Part shown: piece after piece, positions 9,201 to 18,115 of the stretch | Numbering within the stretch: position 1 is the first letter of the stretch | Layout: every line of letters begins with the position of its first letter | Source of the DNA: Phycisphaerales bacterium Planc_01 | Lineage (GTDB): Bacteria > Planctomycetota > Phycisphaerae > Sedimentisphaerales > Anaerobacaceae | Direction of reading: 5' to 3' | Assembly: GCA_001603075.1 (NCBI GenBank) | Contig: LVBB01000024.1 | Location: forward strand, 91,789-155,788 | Length of the DNA stretch: 64,000 nt | Made by a program: the position numbers and the translations under genes | The notes under the pieces: model-generated | What the model saw: only the letters and a program-made list of their open reading frames with translations | Database searches by the model: none | What the model was told of the DNA's origin: nothing

Positions 9201-9966
9201 CCATGCCGTATTCGGGCTCCTTGTCGCAGTCGTTGCCCACGATCGTGTTGTTCAGGAGCGAACCGGCATAGATGTAGATGCCGCCGCCATTGACGGCGGA
9301 GTTGTTGTAGATGAGGTTGTCGGCGACCGCAACGTAGCCGCCGGCGTAGATGCCGCCACCGGTCTCGGCGCCATTGTTGTAGATCACGTTGTGCGTGATG
9401 GTCGCCGAGCCGGAGCAGTAGATCCCGCCCCCGTCGGACCACTCGTATCGGTACGTGTAGTAGCGAGCCCCTCCGACATTCACCTCCTCTTGTTCCTCCA
9501 GGTAGGGGGCGACATTGTTGGTAATGACGTTTCGTGTGATGGTCGGCGAGGACCCCATGCACAGGATGCCACCCCCGTAGGAGTAACTGTAGGAATAGCT
9601 GGAACCGACGTAGGAGTACATCAACGTACCGACCCCGCCGGTGATGGTGAACCCCGTCAGGACCGCCCGGGACGTCTCGCCCTTCTGGAAGGTCACGACG
9701 CTGCCCTTCCCCTGGGCGTGCAGAATCGTATACCCGACGATCCGCGGATCGTTCGGGTCGGCGCTGGTGACGACGATGTTCTTGCCGTTGAAGTCAATCG
9801 TCTGGTAGTAAAGACCGGGCGCGACGATCACAGTGTCGCCGTCGTCGCTGGCGTCGATCGCGTCCTGGATGATGGGATAGTCGCCGGGAACGTGGCGGAT
9901 CGCCGCACCTGCTGCACCGCTTACCAGGATCATCAACACGGAAGTCGCAATAGGCAGGTATCTCAT
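6214..9966 (-). CDS. Large secreted protein: beta-helix, two PKD domains, beta-propeller, second beta-helix
   Basis: The 1250-residue product starts at the ATG at 9966, preceded by GGGAAAGG, with a signal peptide ending near GAAGA (about 21). Residues about 22-390 form a right-handed parallel beta-helix with many GGGIY/NNG turns and an SYSYSYSY tract. Two PKD-like domains follow (about 396-480 and 485-570, each with AHAGAD/ANAGPD and TWTQTEG/AWTQLEG). A TolB/WD-like propeller (about 578-912) has repeated blocks such as VSGNLVVWTDERNDIGDIYG. A second beta-helix (about 920-1240) repeats the opening block of the first (PGLYNEKLRFAGKSVTV against PGLYYQTIDFNGKNIVV), an internal duplication. Such proteins usually bind or cleave polysaccharides outside the cell; no catalytic site can be named. 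Confidence 0.85.
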   Translation of the reverse strand: MRYLPIATSVLMILVSGAAGAAIRHVPGDYPIIQDAIDASDDGDTVIVAPGLYYQTIDFNGKNIVVTSADPNDPRIVGYTILHAQGKGSVVTFQKGETSRAVLTGFTITGGVGTLMYSYVGSSYSYSYSYGGGILCMGSSPTITRNVITNNVAPYLEEQEEVNVGGARYYTYRYEWSDGGGIYCSGSATITHNVIYNNGAETGGGIYAGGYVAVADNLIYNNSAVNGGGIYIYAGSLLNNTIVGNDCDKEPEYGMGGNVYASFGYDYTRLTVANNIICSAKSGGGLYWTNAGGDVIRYNNVWGNTPADYVMQDPRTSERVYGGQAEWTGRHGNISADPVFVSSWSARYRLDPGSPCISAGDPDFVPRPDETDIDGDPRVYAMRVDIGADEYVGYVKPLAHAGADRHILAPEPVVLDGTGSYFSDSQGPTSFTWTQTEGADVMLDDASAAQPAFTPPAEGWYTFSLVVADGQYTSAPDTVLVVVGNERPVANAGPDKLWATPGGIRLDGSRSQDADPPDKLTYAWTQLEGPPVELFLVDSSTPYFLCQEAGVYRFELVVNDGFVDSEPDVVKIEAAPFTINAEPFTLAQDSGGYFFYPSVSATHVAYVGSQDYNPSQWEIICADTQTGIFRTFKAGTVNTKPKIDGSLVVWISGTGSYYNPICTSVYLADMATGDSMPLRRGTQNESYGYPAVSGSKVVWLRHRDVETSNQTRYAEAVYDICGADVTDRANPVYFTIAEEVGRGMPYPYDNYTEAHEGFVDICGDIVVWEADGDIYGADISDLSDIKIFPICTAPERQYDPSVSGNLVVWTDERNDIGDIYGADISDPRNVREFEVAVGGGWQLQAEIDGSTIVYLEGDNWSGNVRTCSMTREYGIVQFNLPSYPWGGGPDVSGSTLSWARNYQIEGVRLDFGYALQDGPIENATSGGRHDYIQHAIAAADDGDVIVIEPGLYNEKLRFAGKSVTVTSVAPEDPAVRAATVLAGPGPVVTFADGETAESVFTGFTVAGGSYGLFCNGSKPTIRYCDVLGNTSAGIKVWGGGEPLVSRCNILANHVGVEMWADVSGRRIQRNYGTFVNCVIAGNRTGGVYSGYPVIENCTIADNLGYGVSCVTPVLANSIVYFNGNGANLEARQGATVSYCNIQGGWPGEGNLDADPLFVARGQWLDDGLWGPGDYHLKSQGWSWDVWQGLWSWDDQTSPCIDAGDPSWPLGDEPLCEVGDPLAERAAGNTRINMGAYGGTEQASLAPRGTP

Positions 9967-10358
9967 GATCTGACCTTTCCCTCGCTCAACACATCGCACG
10001 GCTCTGAAAGGGCTGACAGTAGGCAGGCTGTCACCTCCACACATTCTTGCCACCATCTTACACCAAATCCACTCCCGCGGCAAGCCCATGTGCCCAAACA
10101 GCCTCTCGACGAACACCCCGTCACGGGATGAAACCGTCCTTTGGACAGACCGTAAACTCCTCTCGGACCGCCGCCCGGGACCCTTCCCCCTCATCCTTGA
10201 CGCCGCCAGGCCCTGTTTGTTACATCTTTTTCGCCTTTTCTGTCCCAGTCTGATGCAGTGGAAGGGCCCGGCCCCGTCGGATTCCAGTTGAAAACGAGCC
10301 TGACCTGGGCATAATGGCTTGCCAACTACGCCAACCGCATTGATTTGGGGATACGACG
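9967..10358. other. Divergent intergenic region
   Basis: This 392-bp gap lies between the divergent beta-helix (-) and FAD-oxidoreductase (+) genes. A clear plus-strand promoter lies at 10288-10315. Otherwise I see only mixed C-rich sequence with no convincing coding content or strong hairpin. Confidence 0.5.
10288..10315 (+). promoter_or_regulatory. Sigma70-type promoter for the FAD-oxidoreductase gene
   Basis: TTGAAA (10288-10293) and CATAAT (10310-10315) are 16 bases apart and each match the consensus at five of six positions. The predicted start is near 10322, leaving a short leader before the ATG at 10359. Confidence 0.65.
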
Positions 10359-13300
10359 ATGACATGGCACCTGCAACGGACCGCACTTTCGCTGCTTCTG
10401 GGCCTTCTGCTGCTGTCGGCAAGCTGCTCTCAACCGGCCTCGCATTCGGGCGGCAATCGCAGTGAGACATCCGCTTTCGATGACCGCCTCGGTGCCGTCA
10501 TGGAATCGGACAGAGGCATCCCCGTGGCCTATGACGTCGATGTCCTCGTGGTCGGCGGCAGCTCGGGCGGCGTTGCGGCTGCCGCAGCGGCCGCCCGGAC
10601 CGGGGCCCGTGTCTTCCTGGCCGCCCCCAGACCTTACCTCGGAGAAGACCTCTGCGCAACATACCGCCTCTGGCTGGAGCCTGGCGAGGAGCCTCGCTCG
10701 GACCTGGCCCGGGCCCTTTTCGCCGAGCCGCGTGCGGCCCGGCAGATGGAGAATGCTCTCGCCTTCACCTATGAAGCGGACATCCCCTCGTCGCCTCGTC
10801 ACAGAGACACCGACCCGCCGTCGATTCTGACCGACGGCAAGTGGCACAGCGCCGCAACGCAGAGCGTTCAATACGACGGCAACGCCACCATCACCGCCGA
10901 TCTGGGTGACGCCCAGCGTCTGCGGCGGGTGCGCATCATGGCCTACCAGCGCAACGGCGACTTCGAGGTCGATGCCGTCACGATTCACGTCAGCCAGGAT
11001 CGGACGACCTGGAGCCGCGTGGCCACCATCAAGAACGGCAGGCTTGGCCAAGGCTCGTTCGAAGAGTCGCCCATCGAGCTGTCCGCCTGGCTGGACAGTA
11101 CCGCCCGTTACGTCCGGCTCAGCATCAGGAAGTCCCCGGCGGTCGACCGAATCCTGCTGGGAGAGATCGTGATCGAGAAGCCCGCCGGATCGAAGCGGTC
11201 CTCACCTGACCGGGTCCCGCCGACTCCCATGCAGGTCAAACGCGTCCTCGACGACACCCTGCTTGACGCGGGCGTCAAATTCCTCTATGGCTGCTATGCC
11301 ACCGACGTGCTGCGAGATGAGAACGGCAACGTGGCGGGAATCTTGATGAGCAACCGCTCGGGTCGCCAGGCGGTGAAGGCCAGAGTCGTCATCGACGCGA
11401 CGGACAGGGCCCTGGTCGCGCGGATGGCCGGCGCCGAATTCGATCTCTATGCAATGGGCTGGCACACCTTCCAGCGCACGGTAGTCGGCGGCGCGATGCG
11501 GCAGGACGAGTACATGGAGGCCCGCCGACTGCCCACGCCGGTCCATACCGCTGACGGACGAACCTACGAGGCCGTCGAGTACACTCTGAAGATTCCAATG
11601 GAGGACGGCTCATTCGCCTCTTTTGCCAACGCCGAGCAGATCGCGCGGGACAAGACCTGGAGCGCCGGACAGGTGGATTGCTCCGAGACGCTGTTTCAGG
11701 TGCCTCCCGACCGCATGAAGGGCAAGGCGCGCGAGTGCTGCACGTGGCCCGGCGCCGACAGAGCCGATCTGAACATGTTCCGGCCCGCGCGAGTCGAACG
11801 GCTCTTCGTGCTGGGAGGTTGCGCGGACATGGCCCGATCGGTCGCCGAGAAGCTCGTGCGTCCGCTCGAACTGATCGCCGTGGGCGAGCGGATCGGCCAA
11901 CTGGCGGCCGTCGAGGCCCTTGCCCTGCCACCGAGCCAGACGGCCACCGTAGCCGGCCAGGCAATGGCGCCGTCGGCTCGCGGAGATGTCCGGGAGGACA
12001 CCGCCTGGATGCGGCCCGACTTGCAGCATGGCGGCACGGTGGAGGCTGCCGAGCGTGCGATCCCGATCCTGGGCCGTTATGACGTGGTCGTCGTCGGGGG
12101 CGGCACCGGCGGTGCTCCGGCAGGGATTTCCGCCGCACGCCAGGGGGCTCGAACGCTGGTTGTCGAGTACCTCCACGGCCTGGGCGGCATCGGGACGATG
12201 GGCCTGATCGGCCGATATTACTACGGCTACCGCGATGGCTTCACCAAAGAGATCGATGAGGGACTGGCCGACCTGGGCGGCCCGGCCGAGGGAATCAGCG
12301 GACGGGGAGGCGACTGGGACAGCCAACTGAAGATCGAATGGTATCGCCGCGAGCTGCGAAAGGCCGGCGCCGACATCTGGTACGGCGCGTTCGGCTGCGG
12401 CGCATTGCTCGAGGGCCACCAGGTCAAGGGCGTGGTGGTCGCCACGCCGCAGGGCCGGGGCGTGGTCATGGCGAAGGTGGTGATCGACGCGACCGGCAGC
12501 GCCAGCATCGCCGCTGCGGCCGGCGCCGACTGCATCTACACCACCGCCGAGCACATCGCAATCCAGGGAACGGGCCTGCCCCCCTGGGAGCCGGGCGCCC
12601 GATACACCAATACCGACTATACGTTCATCGACGACCTCGACGCGATCGACGCATGGCGGTCGTTCCTCACCGCCCGCAAGAAGTTCGACAACGCCTATGA
12701 CCTCGCACAGATCGTCGACAGCCGCGAACGAAGACAGATCGTCGGCGACTTCTTTCTCTGCCCGTCGGACGCCTACCTTGGCCGGACCTTCCCCGACACG
12801 ATCGTCCGCGCCAACAGCAACTTCGACTCGCACGGCTTCACGATCCACCCGATGTTCCTGCTCAAACCACCGAACCACGACGCGGTGCCCTGCTATGTCC
12901 CCTACCGCTGCCTGCTGCCCAAGGGCCTCGAAGGCATCCTCGTGACTGGACTGGGCGTCAGCGCCCATCGCGATGTGATGCCCGTGATCCGTATGCAGCC
13001 GGACATCCAGAACCAAGGGTATGCCGCCGGCGTCGCCGCCGTCATGGCGATCCAGGGGAACGGCAAGCTGCGAGACATCGACATCCGGGCGCTCCAGCAG
13101 CATCTCGTCGACAAGGGCATTCTGTCTGCCGACGTCCTCGGCCACGAGGACTCGCTGCCGCTGCCCGGGGAACAGATCGAGCGAGCCGTCGCGAGCCTGA
13201 CGAACAACTTTGACAGTGTTGAGATCGTCTACGCCCAGCCCGAGGCGGCCCTTCCGCTGCTGCGGCAGGCGTACGACAATGCGACCTCCGACCAGAACAA

Positions 13301-13871
13301 ACTCACCTACGCCCACATCCTCGGCATCATGGGCGACGGCGACGGCGCCGCGACGCTGGCCCAGGCCGTCAGACAGCGGGCCTGGGACGAGGGCTGGAGA
13401 TACACCGGCATGGGCCAGTATGGGATGAGCATGAGTCCGGTGGACAGCCTGATCGTGGCCCTCGGCCGGACGGGACGCAGGGAGGCGCTCGATCCCATCA
13501 TCGAGAAGATCGCCCAGCTCGGCCCCGACCATGCGCTGTCGCATCACCGCGCCGTGGCAATGGCGATGGAGGCCCAGCGCGACTCGTCGGGCGCCAAGGC
13601 ACTGGCGGATCTGCTCCGCAGAGACGGCATGACCGGACACGCCTTCACGGACATCCGTACCGTCGCGGCGAACATCCCGGCCAGTCCCGTCGATACCTCC
13701 ACCCGCGAGGTTTCGTTGCGGGAACTGATCCTGGCCCGCGCGCTCTACCGCTGCGGCGACGACGACGGCCTTGGCGAGCGCATCCTGAGGCAGTATGCTC
13801 GTGACATGCGCGGCCACTACGCCCGTCACGCAATGGCCATTCTCAACGAGAAGCCCGGGCGCCGCATGTGA
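10359..13871 (+). CDS. Lipoprotein with two FAD-dependent oxidoreductase domains and an inserted discoidin-like domain
   Basis: The 1170-residue protein has a lipoprotein signal ending in LLLSASC (Cys about 23). A first dinucleotide-binding motif (DVDVLVVGGSSGGVAAAAAA, about 57-80) is interrupted at about 150-282 by a discoidin/F5-8C-like module (PPSILTDGKWHS to RYVRLSI). The FAD domain then resumes and reaches an ATDRALVARMAG block. A second complete FAD_oxidored unit begins with YDVVVVGGGTGGAPAG at about 573. The C-terminal 220 residues are helical and repeat-like. FAD_oxidored proteins are common in planctomycete polysaccharide loci, but their substrates are mostly unknown. The predicted anchor would place it outside the cytoplasm, unusual for a flavoprotein. 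It may begin the sugar unit that follows. Confidence 0.8.
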   Translation: MTWHLQRTALSLLLGLLLLSASCSQPASHSGGNRSETSAFDDRLGAVMESDRGIPVAYDVDVLVVGGSSGGVAAAAAAARTGARVFLAAPRPYLGEDLCATYRLWLEPGEEPRSDLARALFAEPRAARQMENALAFTYEADIPSSPRHRDTDPPSILTDGKWHSAATQSVQYDGNATITADLGDAQRLRRVRIMAYQRNGDFEVDAVTIHVSQDRTTWSRVATIKNGRLGQGSFEESPIELSAWLDSTARYVRLSIRKSPAVDRILLGEIVIEKPAGSKRSSPDRVPPTPMQVKRVLDDTLLDAGVKFLYGCYATDVLRDENGNVAGILMSNRSGRQAVKARVVIDATDRALVARMAGAEFDLYAMGWHTFQRTVVGGAMRQDEYMEARRLPTPVHTADGRTYEAVEYTLKIPMEDGSFASFANAEQIARDKTWSAGQVDCSETLFQVPPDRMKGKARECCTWPGADRADLNMFRPARVERLFVLGGCADMARSVAEKLVRPLELIAVGERIGQLAAVEALALPPSQTATVAGQAMAPSARGDVREDTAWMRPDLQHGGTVEAAERAIPILGRYDVVVVGGGTGGAPAGISAARQGARTLVVEYLHGLGGIGTMGLIGRYYYGYRDGFTKEIDEGLADLGGPAEGISGRGGDWDSQLKIEWYRRELRKAGADIWYGAFGCGALLEGHQVKGVVVATPQGRGVVMAKVVIDATGSASIAAAAGADCIYTTAEHIAIQGTGLPPWEPGARYTNTDYTFIDDLDAIDAWRSFLTARKKFDNAYDLAQIVDSRERRQIVGDFFLCPSDAYLGRTFPDTIVRANSNFDSHGFTIHPMFLLKPPNHDAVPCYVPYRCLLPKGLEGILVTGLGVSAHRDVMPVIRMQPDIQNQGYAAGVAAVMAIQGNGKLRDIDIRALQQHLVDKGILSADVLGHEDSLPLPGEQIERAVASLTNNFDSVEIVYAQPEAALPLLRQAYDNATSDQNKLTYAHILGIMGDGDGAATLAQAVRQRAWDEGWRYTGMGQYGMSMSPVDSLIVALGRTGRREALDPIIEKIAQLGPDHALSHHRAVAMAMEAQRDSSGAKALADLLRRDGMTGHAFTDIRTVAANIPASPVDTSTREVSLRELILARALYRCGDDDGLGERILRQYARDMRGHYARHAMAILNEKPGRRM

Positions 13872-13926
13872 GACGCCCATCGCATCGAAGATACAGACGG
13901 AAGAAACAGACAACCGCTGGAACCGT

Positions 13927-13934
13927 AAAGGAGG
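13927..13934 (+). promoter_or_regulatory. Strong ribosome binding site of the XylA-like gene
   Basis: AAAGGAGG lies six bases before the ATG at 13941, an almost perfect complement to the 16S rRNA 3' end. It fixes that start codon. Confidence 0.75.
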
Positions 13935-13940
13935 CAAGAG

Positions 13941-14975
13941 ATGGCAGGAGAATATCGGTTTTCATTCGGGCCGTGGAACATCCATGAAGGCGGCGATCCG
14001 TTCGGCCCGACGGTTCGAAGCACCGTCAAGTTCGCCAAGAAGCTCAAACTCTTCAAGAAGCTCGGCTTCGAAGGCGTGCAGTTCCACGACGACGACGCCG
14101 TGCCTGAGATGAACGAGCTCAGCCCCAACGAGATCGTCAAGAAGGCCAAGGACGTGCGGAAGATGCTCGCCGACGAGGGCCTGGTGGCCGAATTCGTCGC
14201 GCCGCGTCTGTGGGAAGACCCGCGCACGATCGACGGCGGCTACACCTCCAACGACCCCGAGTGCCGCAAGTATGCACGGGACCGCAGCCGCCGGGCCATC
14301 GACATCGCCGCGGCCCTGAAGACCGATCTGATCGTCCTCTGGCTGGCGCGGGAAGGCACGTACATGCGTGAGGCCAAGGACAGCAAGATCGCCGTGGACC
14401 GCCTCGTCAAGGCGATCGACGACATGCTCGCCTACAACAAGGACATCAAGATCGCCATCGAGCCCAAACCCAACGAGCCGATGGACCATGCCTATATCCC
14501 GACAACGGGACACGCCATGGCGCTGGGCTACCTGACCAGAGACGCCGGCCGCGTCGGCGTGAACATCGAAACCGCGCACGCGATCCTGGCCGGCCTCGAT
14601 CCGTCGGACGAAATGGGCTTTGCCCTGGCCTATGACAAGCTCTACACGGTACACCTGAACGACCAGAACGGCCTGAAGTTCGACGAGGACAAGAGCTTCG
14701 GCTCGGTCAACCTGCGCCGGGCCTTCAACCAGGTTCGCATCCTCGACAAGTACGACTACGGCAAGAAAGGCGAGTTCGTCGGCCTCGATGTCAAGGCCGT
14801 GCGGACGCAGAAGCAGAAGGTCGCGACGAAACACCTCAGCAACAGCCGGACGATCTTCCTGCGGCTGGTCGAGCTGGCCCGAAGCCTCGATGAAGGCCGG
14901 GTCGAGAGCCTGATCGCCGAGCGCGACTACGAAGAGCTGGACCTGCTCATTATGAACCACCTGCTCGGCAAGTGA
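13941..14975 (+). CDS. Xylose-isomerase-like sugar isomerase
   Basis: A 344-residue TIM-barrel protein that aligns by eye with class I xylose isomerases. GDPFGPTVR near the start corresponds to their DPFG block, GVQFHDDDAVPE (about 47-58) to the active-site His block, and IEPKPNEPMD (about 173-182) to the metal-binding Glu/Lys strand. HLNDQNGLKFDEDKSFG (about 238-254) supplies further metal ligands and LDVKAVRTQ the last one. It should interconvert an aldose and a ketose using divalent metals in the cytosol. Because its neighbours are a deacetylase, a NagB-like enzyme and a sugar kinase, the substrate may not be xylose. Confidence 0.82.
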   Translation: MAGEYRFSFGPWNIHEGGDPFGPTVRSTVKFAKKLKLFKKLGFEGVQFHDDDAVPEMNELSPNEIVKKAKDVRKMLADEGLVAEFVAPRLWEDPRTIDGGYTSNDPECRKYARDRSRRAIDIAAALKTDLIVLWLAREGTYMREAKDSKIAVDRLVKAIDDMLAYNKDIKIAIEPKPNEPMDHAYIPTTGHAMALGYLTRDAGRVGVNIETAHAILAGLDPSDEMGFALAYDKLYTVHLNDQNGLKFDEDKSFGSVNLRRAFNQVRILDKYDYGKKGEFVGLDVKAVRTQKQKVATKHLSNSRTIFLRLVELARSLDEGRVESLIAERDYEELDLLIMNHLLGK

Positions 14976-15003
14976 GCCGGCCGAACCCTGAACGAGAGGA
15001 ACC

Positions 15004-15765
15004 ATGAGTGACCACAAAGTTGTCTTGAGTCTCGGCGCCCATCCGGACGACGCCGAGTTCATGTGCGCCGGGACCCTGGCTTTGCTCCGCGAGCGGGGCT
15101 GGCAGGTCCACATCGCAACGTTCACACCGGGCGATTGCGGTACGATCGAGTACAGCCGTGAAGAGATCAGCCGGATTCGCAAGAGCGAGGCGGCCAAGGC
15201 GATCAGCCTCCTCGACGGCGAGTATCACTGCCTGGAGTGCGACGACGCCTTCATCATGTACGATCGGCCGACCCTGGTCAAAGCAATCGCTCTGATACGC
15301 AAGGTCCGGCCGAAAATCGTCTTCACGCTGAGCCCATCGGACTACATGGTCGATCACGAGATGTCCAGCAAGCTGACGCAGTCCGCGTGCTTCTGCTGCG
15401 GCATCGTCAACATCGACACGCCCGGCGCCGAGCCGTTCGAGCCGATCCCCCATCTCTACTATGCCGATCCGGTCGAAGGCAAGGACAAGTTCGGCACCGA
15501 GATCCCGCCGGGCACCATCGTGGACACCACCGGCGTCATGGACATCAAGACGAAGATGCTCGTCTGCCACGAGAGCCAGCGCAACTGGCTGCTGGCCCAT
15601 CACGGCATCGACGAGTACACCGAGCAGATGAAGAAGCTCGGCCACAAGCGCGGCGCCGACATCGGCGTCGAGTTCGCCGAGGGGTTCCGCCAGCACCTGG
15701 GGCACGCCTACCCGCAGGACAACCTCCTCAAGGCCGAACTGGGCGATCTGGTTCACACGAAATAG
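15004..15765 (+). CDS. PIG-L/LmbE-family N-acetylglucosaminyl deacetylase
   Basis: The 253-residue protein carries the zinc-binding AHPDDAE motif at residues 12-18 and the third ligand His in MVDHEMS at about residue 118. Both are diagnostic of the PIG-L family, which removes N-acetyl groups from GlcNAc-containing substrates. No signal peptide is seen, so it is cytosolic. GAGAGGAACC precedes the ATG. It sits between the isomerase and a NagB-like gene with short gaps, which suggests that the pathway substrate is an N-acetylated sugar or a conjugate of one. Confidence 0.85.
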   Translation: MSDHKVVLSLGAHPDDAEFMCAGTLALLRERGWQVHIATFTPGDCGTIEYSREEISRIRKSEAAKAISLLDGEYHCLECDDAFIMYDRPTLVKAIALIRKVRPKIVFTLSPSDYMVDHEMSSKLTQSACFCCGIVNIDTPGAEPFEPIPHLYYADPVEGKDKFGTEIPPGTIVDTTGVMDIKTKMLVCHESQRNWLLAHHGIDEYTEQMKKLGHKRGADIGVEFAEGFRQHLGHAYPQDNLLKAELGDLVHTK

Positions 15766-15775
15766 GGGAACGATC

Positions 15776-16705
15776 ATGGGCAGAAAACAAAGCCTCCTGG
15801 CCCCGGACTGGTGGGACTACACGACGCTCGACGACGCGATCCTCAACGACGCGGCCCGGCTCACCGCCAAAGACATGGCGGGCCTGAGCCGGGAAGGATT
15901 TCGGGTCGTCTTCTACGAGACACTCGAGGATTTCTACCTGGCCGAGGCCCTCGAATACGTCACCGCCTGGAAGCAGGCGACGGCTGACAATCCGGTCGGC
16001 GTTTGTGGGCCGATCGGGCCGACCGAGCAGTTGCCGCTTGTGGCAAGACTGGTCAACGAGCTTGGGCTGAAACTCCGCGATGCCCACTTCTGGGGCATGG
16101 ATGAGTGGTATATGAACGGCGCCGAGGTGCCGCAGACGCACCCGCTGTCGTTTGCCAAGGCGGACAAGGAACTCTGCTTCAACCGGATCCGGCCCGAACT
16201 GAAGATGCCTGAGACCAACCTGCACTTCCCTAAGGCCGACACCTCGGCCTATATTCGAAGTTGGGACGGCGTGCGCTGCGCCGTCATGCAGGGCGGCCAG
16301 GGCGATATCAAGCACTGGGCGTTCAACGATCCCGTTCGCAGGCAAGGCCCGTACAAGGACCGCCCGCCGACGCCGCAGGAGTACCGGCAACTGACGACGC
16401 GCATCGTGGACCTGCATCCGGTCACCGTGATGCAGAACGCACGAACCAGCGGCGGCGGGGTCGTCACCAGCGTGCCGACCCAGGCGATCACCGTCGGTCC
16501 CGTCGAGACGTGGAAGGCGGAGAAGGTCTCGATCTGGCAGGCGGGCACGCACGACAATCCGTTCGGGATGCGGCTGACTACGCTGATGATCGCCAGGAAA
16601 CTCCCCGACAGCGCCGTGCCCATGTCGTTGCTGGCCGACCACGCGAACGTGCAATTCAACTTCTACCGGCCCGCCATCGGTACGTGCGAGGCGGAAATGC
16701 ACTGA
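15776..16705 (+). CDS. Glucosamine-6-phosphate deaminase/isomerase-like protein (NagB family)
   Basis: A 309-residue sugar-phosphate isomerase-fold protein. [19 protein letters not shown] fits the phosphate-binding loop after the first strand, WGMDEWYMN matches the NagB/6PGL DEY block, and [14 protein letters not shown] corresponds to the GADGHIAFNEP block of NagB. The His of that loop is shifted, so the substrate may differ from glucosamine-6-phosphate. It follows the deacetylase by 10 bases with AGGGGAAC as ribosome site. The expected role is deamination or isomerisation of the deacetylated amino-sugar phosphate. Confidence 0.75.
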   Translation: MGRKQSLLAPDWWDYTTLDDAILNDAARLTAKDMAGLSREGFRVVFYETLEDFYLAEALEYVTAWKQATADNPVGVCGPIGPTEQLPLVARLVNELGLKLRDAHFWGMDEWYMNGAEVPQTHPLSFAKADKELCFNRIRPELKMPETNLHFPKADTSAYIRSWDGVRCAVMQGGQGDIKHWAFNDPVRRQGPYKDRPPTPQEYRQLTTRIVDLHPVTVMQNARTSGGGVVTSVPTQAITVGPVETWKAEKVSIWQAGTHDNPFGMRLTTLMIARKLPDSAVPMSLLADHANVQFNFYRPAIGTCEAEMH

Positions 16706-16733
16706 GGCCAGACGGCAGAAGGAGACACCATCA

Positions 16734-17939
16734 ATGGCGGTAGATGTGCTGATTCTCAACACGGCGGTCGCGGACCTGCGCCGGGCCGATTTCGAATTCG
16801 CCGACCGGCTCGTGGGCAAAGGTGGCCTGGCCAAGTGCCAGACCGAGGACATGCCCGGCTACTCCCAGGAGCAGATCAAGCAGTGGATCGACGAAGGCAG
16901 CGCCACCGCGGGCGGACCGGGCAACACCGCTCCGCTGATCGCTCGGACCGGCCTGAAGGTCGCCGTCGGCGTCAACCTCGGCAAAGGCCACTACGACGGG
17001 CTCGACGCCCAAGGCCGATTCTTCCACGACACCCTCGTCGCCAACGGCGTCGATATGTCGGCGACCTACACTCATCCCACGCTGCCGACCGGAACGACGT
17101 TCATCCACAATCCTAAGGGCGACGACCGGGGCGGCATCGCCTATTTCCCCAACGCCAACAACGACTTCGACTTTGCGATCTTCCAGAAGGCCGTTGAACG
17201 GCTCGAACCCCGCGTGGTCTATTACATGTACTCGGGGCTGTCGGACCGGGGCGACGCCAACGAAGGCCGTGACCTGGCCGAGTTCATCCGCTGGTGTCGA
17301 GGCCGGGGCGCGCTGACCATCGCCGACAGCCATACGCTGACGGGCGACCCGCATCGCCTGATTGCCGAGGGCAAACCCGTCGCCGAATATCGCCTGCTCG
17401 AACCGCTTTTGCCGGAGCTGGACGTGTTCTTCACCTCCTCGGATGAGGCGAAGCTGATCGAGAACACACTGGGCGAGCCGCGCGGATGGACCCAGTTTGA
17501 CGAGAGCCACAATAGCACGCATTTCCTCGGGTTCCTCACGAAGAGATACTGGCACAATGAGGGGCGAACGCGGCTCTTCGGCGTCACCGTCAGCAACGGC
17601 GCCTATGAAGTGCACCGCCGCCCCGACGGCCGAACCGCCGGACCGACCAAGATCACGTCGCGATTCCTCAGCGGCGAGGTCATCGATCTCGTCGGCGCCG
17701 GCGATTCCTTCCGAGCCGGGCTGATCGCCTATCTTGCGAAGAACCTCGACGCGTTTCGTGCCGGCAACGCCGACTTCGCCCAGGCCGTTCAGGCAGGAAA
17801 TCTGTTCGCGTCGCTGTTCATCAAGGCCCCGCTCGACGACCGCTACGCCAACATCAAGCCGTACGATACGATGCTGCATGTCCTGCAAACCGACATGAAT
17901 TTCGACAGCTTCGAAGCCCTGCAACAGGCGCTAACATAG
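16734..17939 (+). CDS. PfkB-family carbohydrate kinase
   Basis: The 401-residue protein has the ribokinase fold. A Gly-rich block GGPGNTAPLIARTG lies in the N-terminal third, and the PfkB signature DLVGAGDSFRAGL has its catalytic Asp at about residue 324. AAGGAG is placed about ten bases before the ATG. It would phosphorylate a sugar, probably the keto-sugar made by the neighbouring isomerase. It is about 100 residues longer than ribokinase, with extra sequence in the middle around RYWHNEGRTRL. Confidence 0.8.
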   Translation: MAVDVLILNTAVADLRRADFEFADRLVGKGGLAKCQTEDMPGYSQEQIKQWIDEGSATAGGPGNTAPLIARTGLKVAVGVNLGKGHYDGLDAQGRFFHDTLVANGVDMSATYTHPTLPTGTTFIHNPKGDDRGGIAYFPNANNDFDFAIFQKAVERLEPRVVYYMYSGLSDRGDANEGRDLAEFIRWCRGRGALTIADSHTLTGDPHRLIAEGKPVAEYRLLEPLLPELDVFFTSSDEAKLIENTLGEPRGWTQFDESHNSTHFLGFLTKRYWHNEGRTRLFGVTVSNGAYEVHRRPDGRTAGPTKITSRFLSGEVIDLVGAGDSFRAGLIAYLAKNLDAFRAGNADFAQAVQAGNLFASLFIKAPLDDRYANIKPYDTMLHVLQTDMNFDSFEALQQALT

Positions 17940-18010
17940 GGCGTACTCATGGCCACGAAGGGGGCGACGAATCGTCTTTCGTATCACTTGGGGCGAAGGC
18001 GAAGCTGTGA

Positions 18011-18044
18011 ACTTGCGACAGACTTGCGACAGAACTTGCGACAC
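18011..18044 (+). repeat. Three direct repeats of ACTTGCGACA(G)
   Basis: Copies start at 18011, 18022 and 18034, spaced 11 and 12 bases, close to one helical turn. They sit in the 176-bp gap before the DUF4432 gene. The array is too short for CRISPR and looks like a regulator operator cluster. Confidence 0.6.
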
Positions 18045-18115
18045 GCTCGTGACGGAGAACCGCCTCGTGCGTCTCATGGCGACATAGGCGATGAATTGAT
18101 TGGGAGTGAATTGAG

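Noticed and set aside
11610..13937. 775-codon reverse frame over the FAD oxidoreductase
   Set aside because: Opposite a gene with clear flavin-binding motifs; no domain recognised in the reverse product.
16731..17924. 397-codon reverse frame over the PfkB kinase
   Set aside because: The plus strand has the GAGD signature and a good ribosome site; reverse product shows no motif.
18011..18044. Possible mini-CRISPR
   Set aside because: Repeats are only 10-11 bases and abut each other without spacers.
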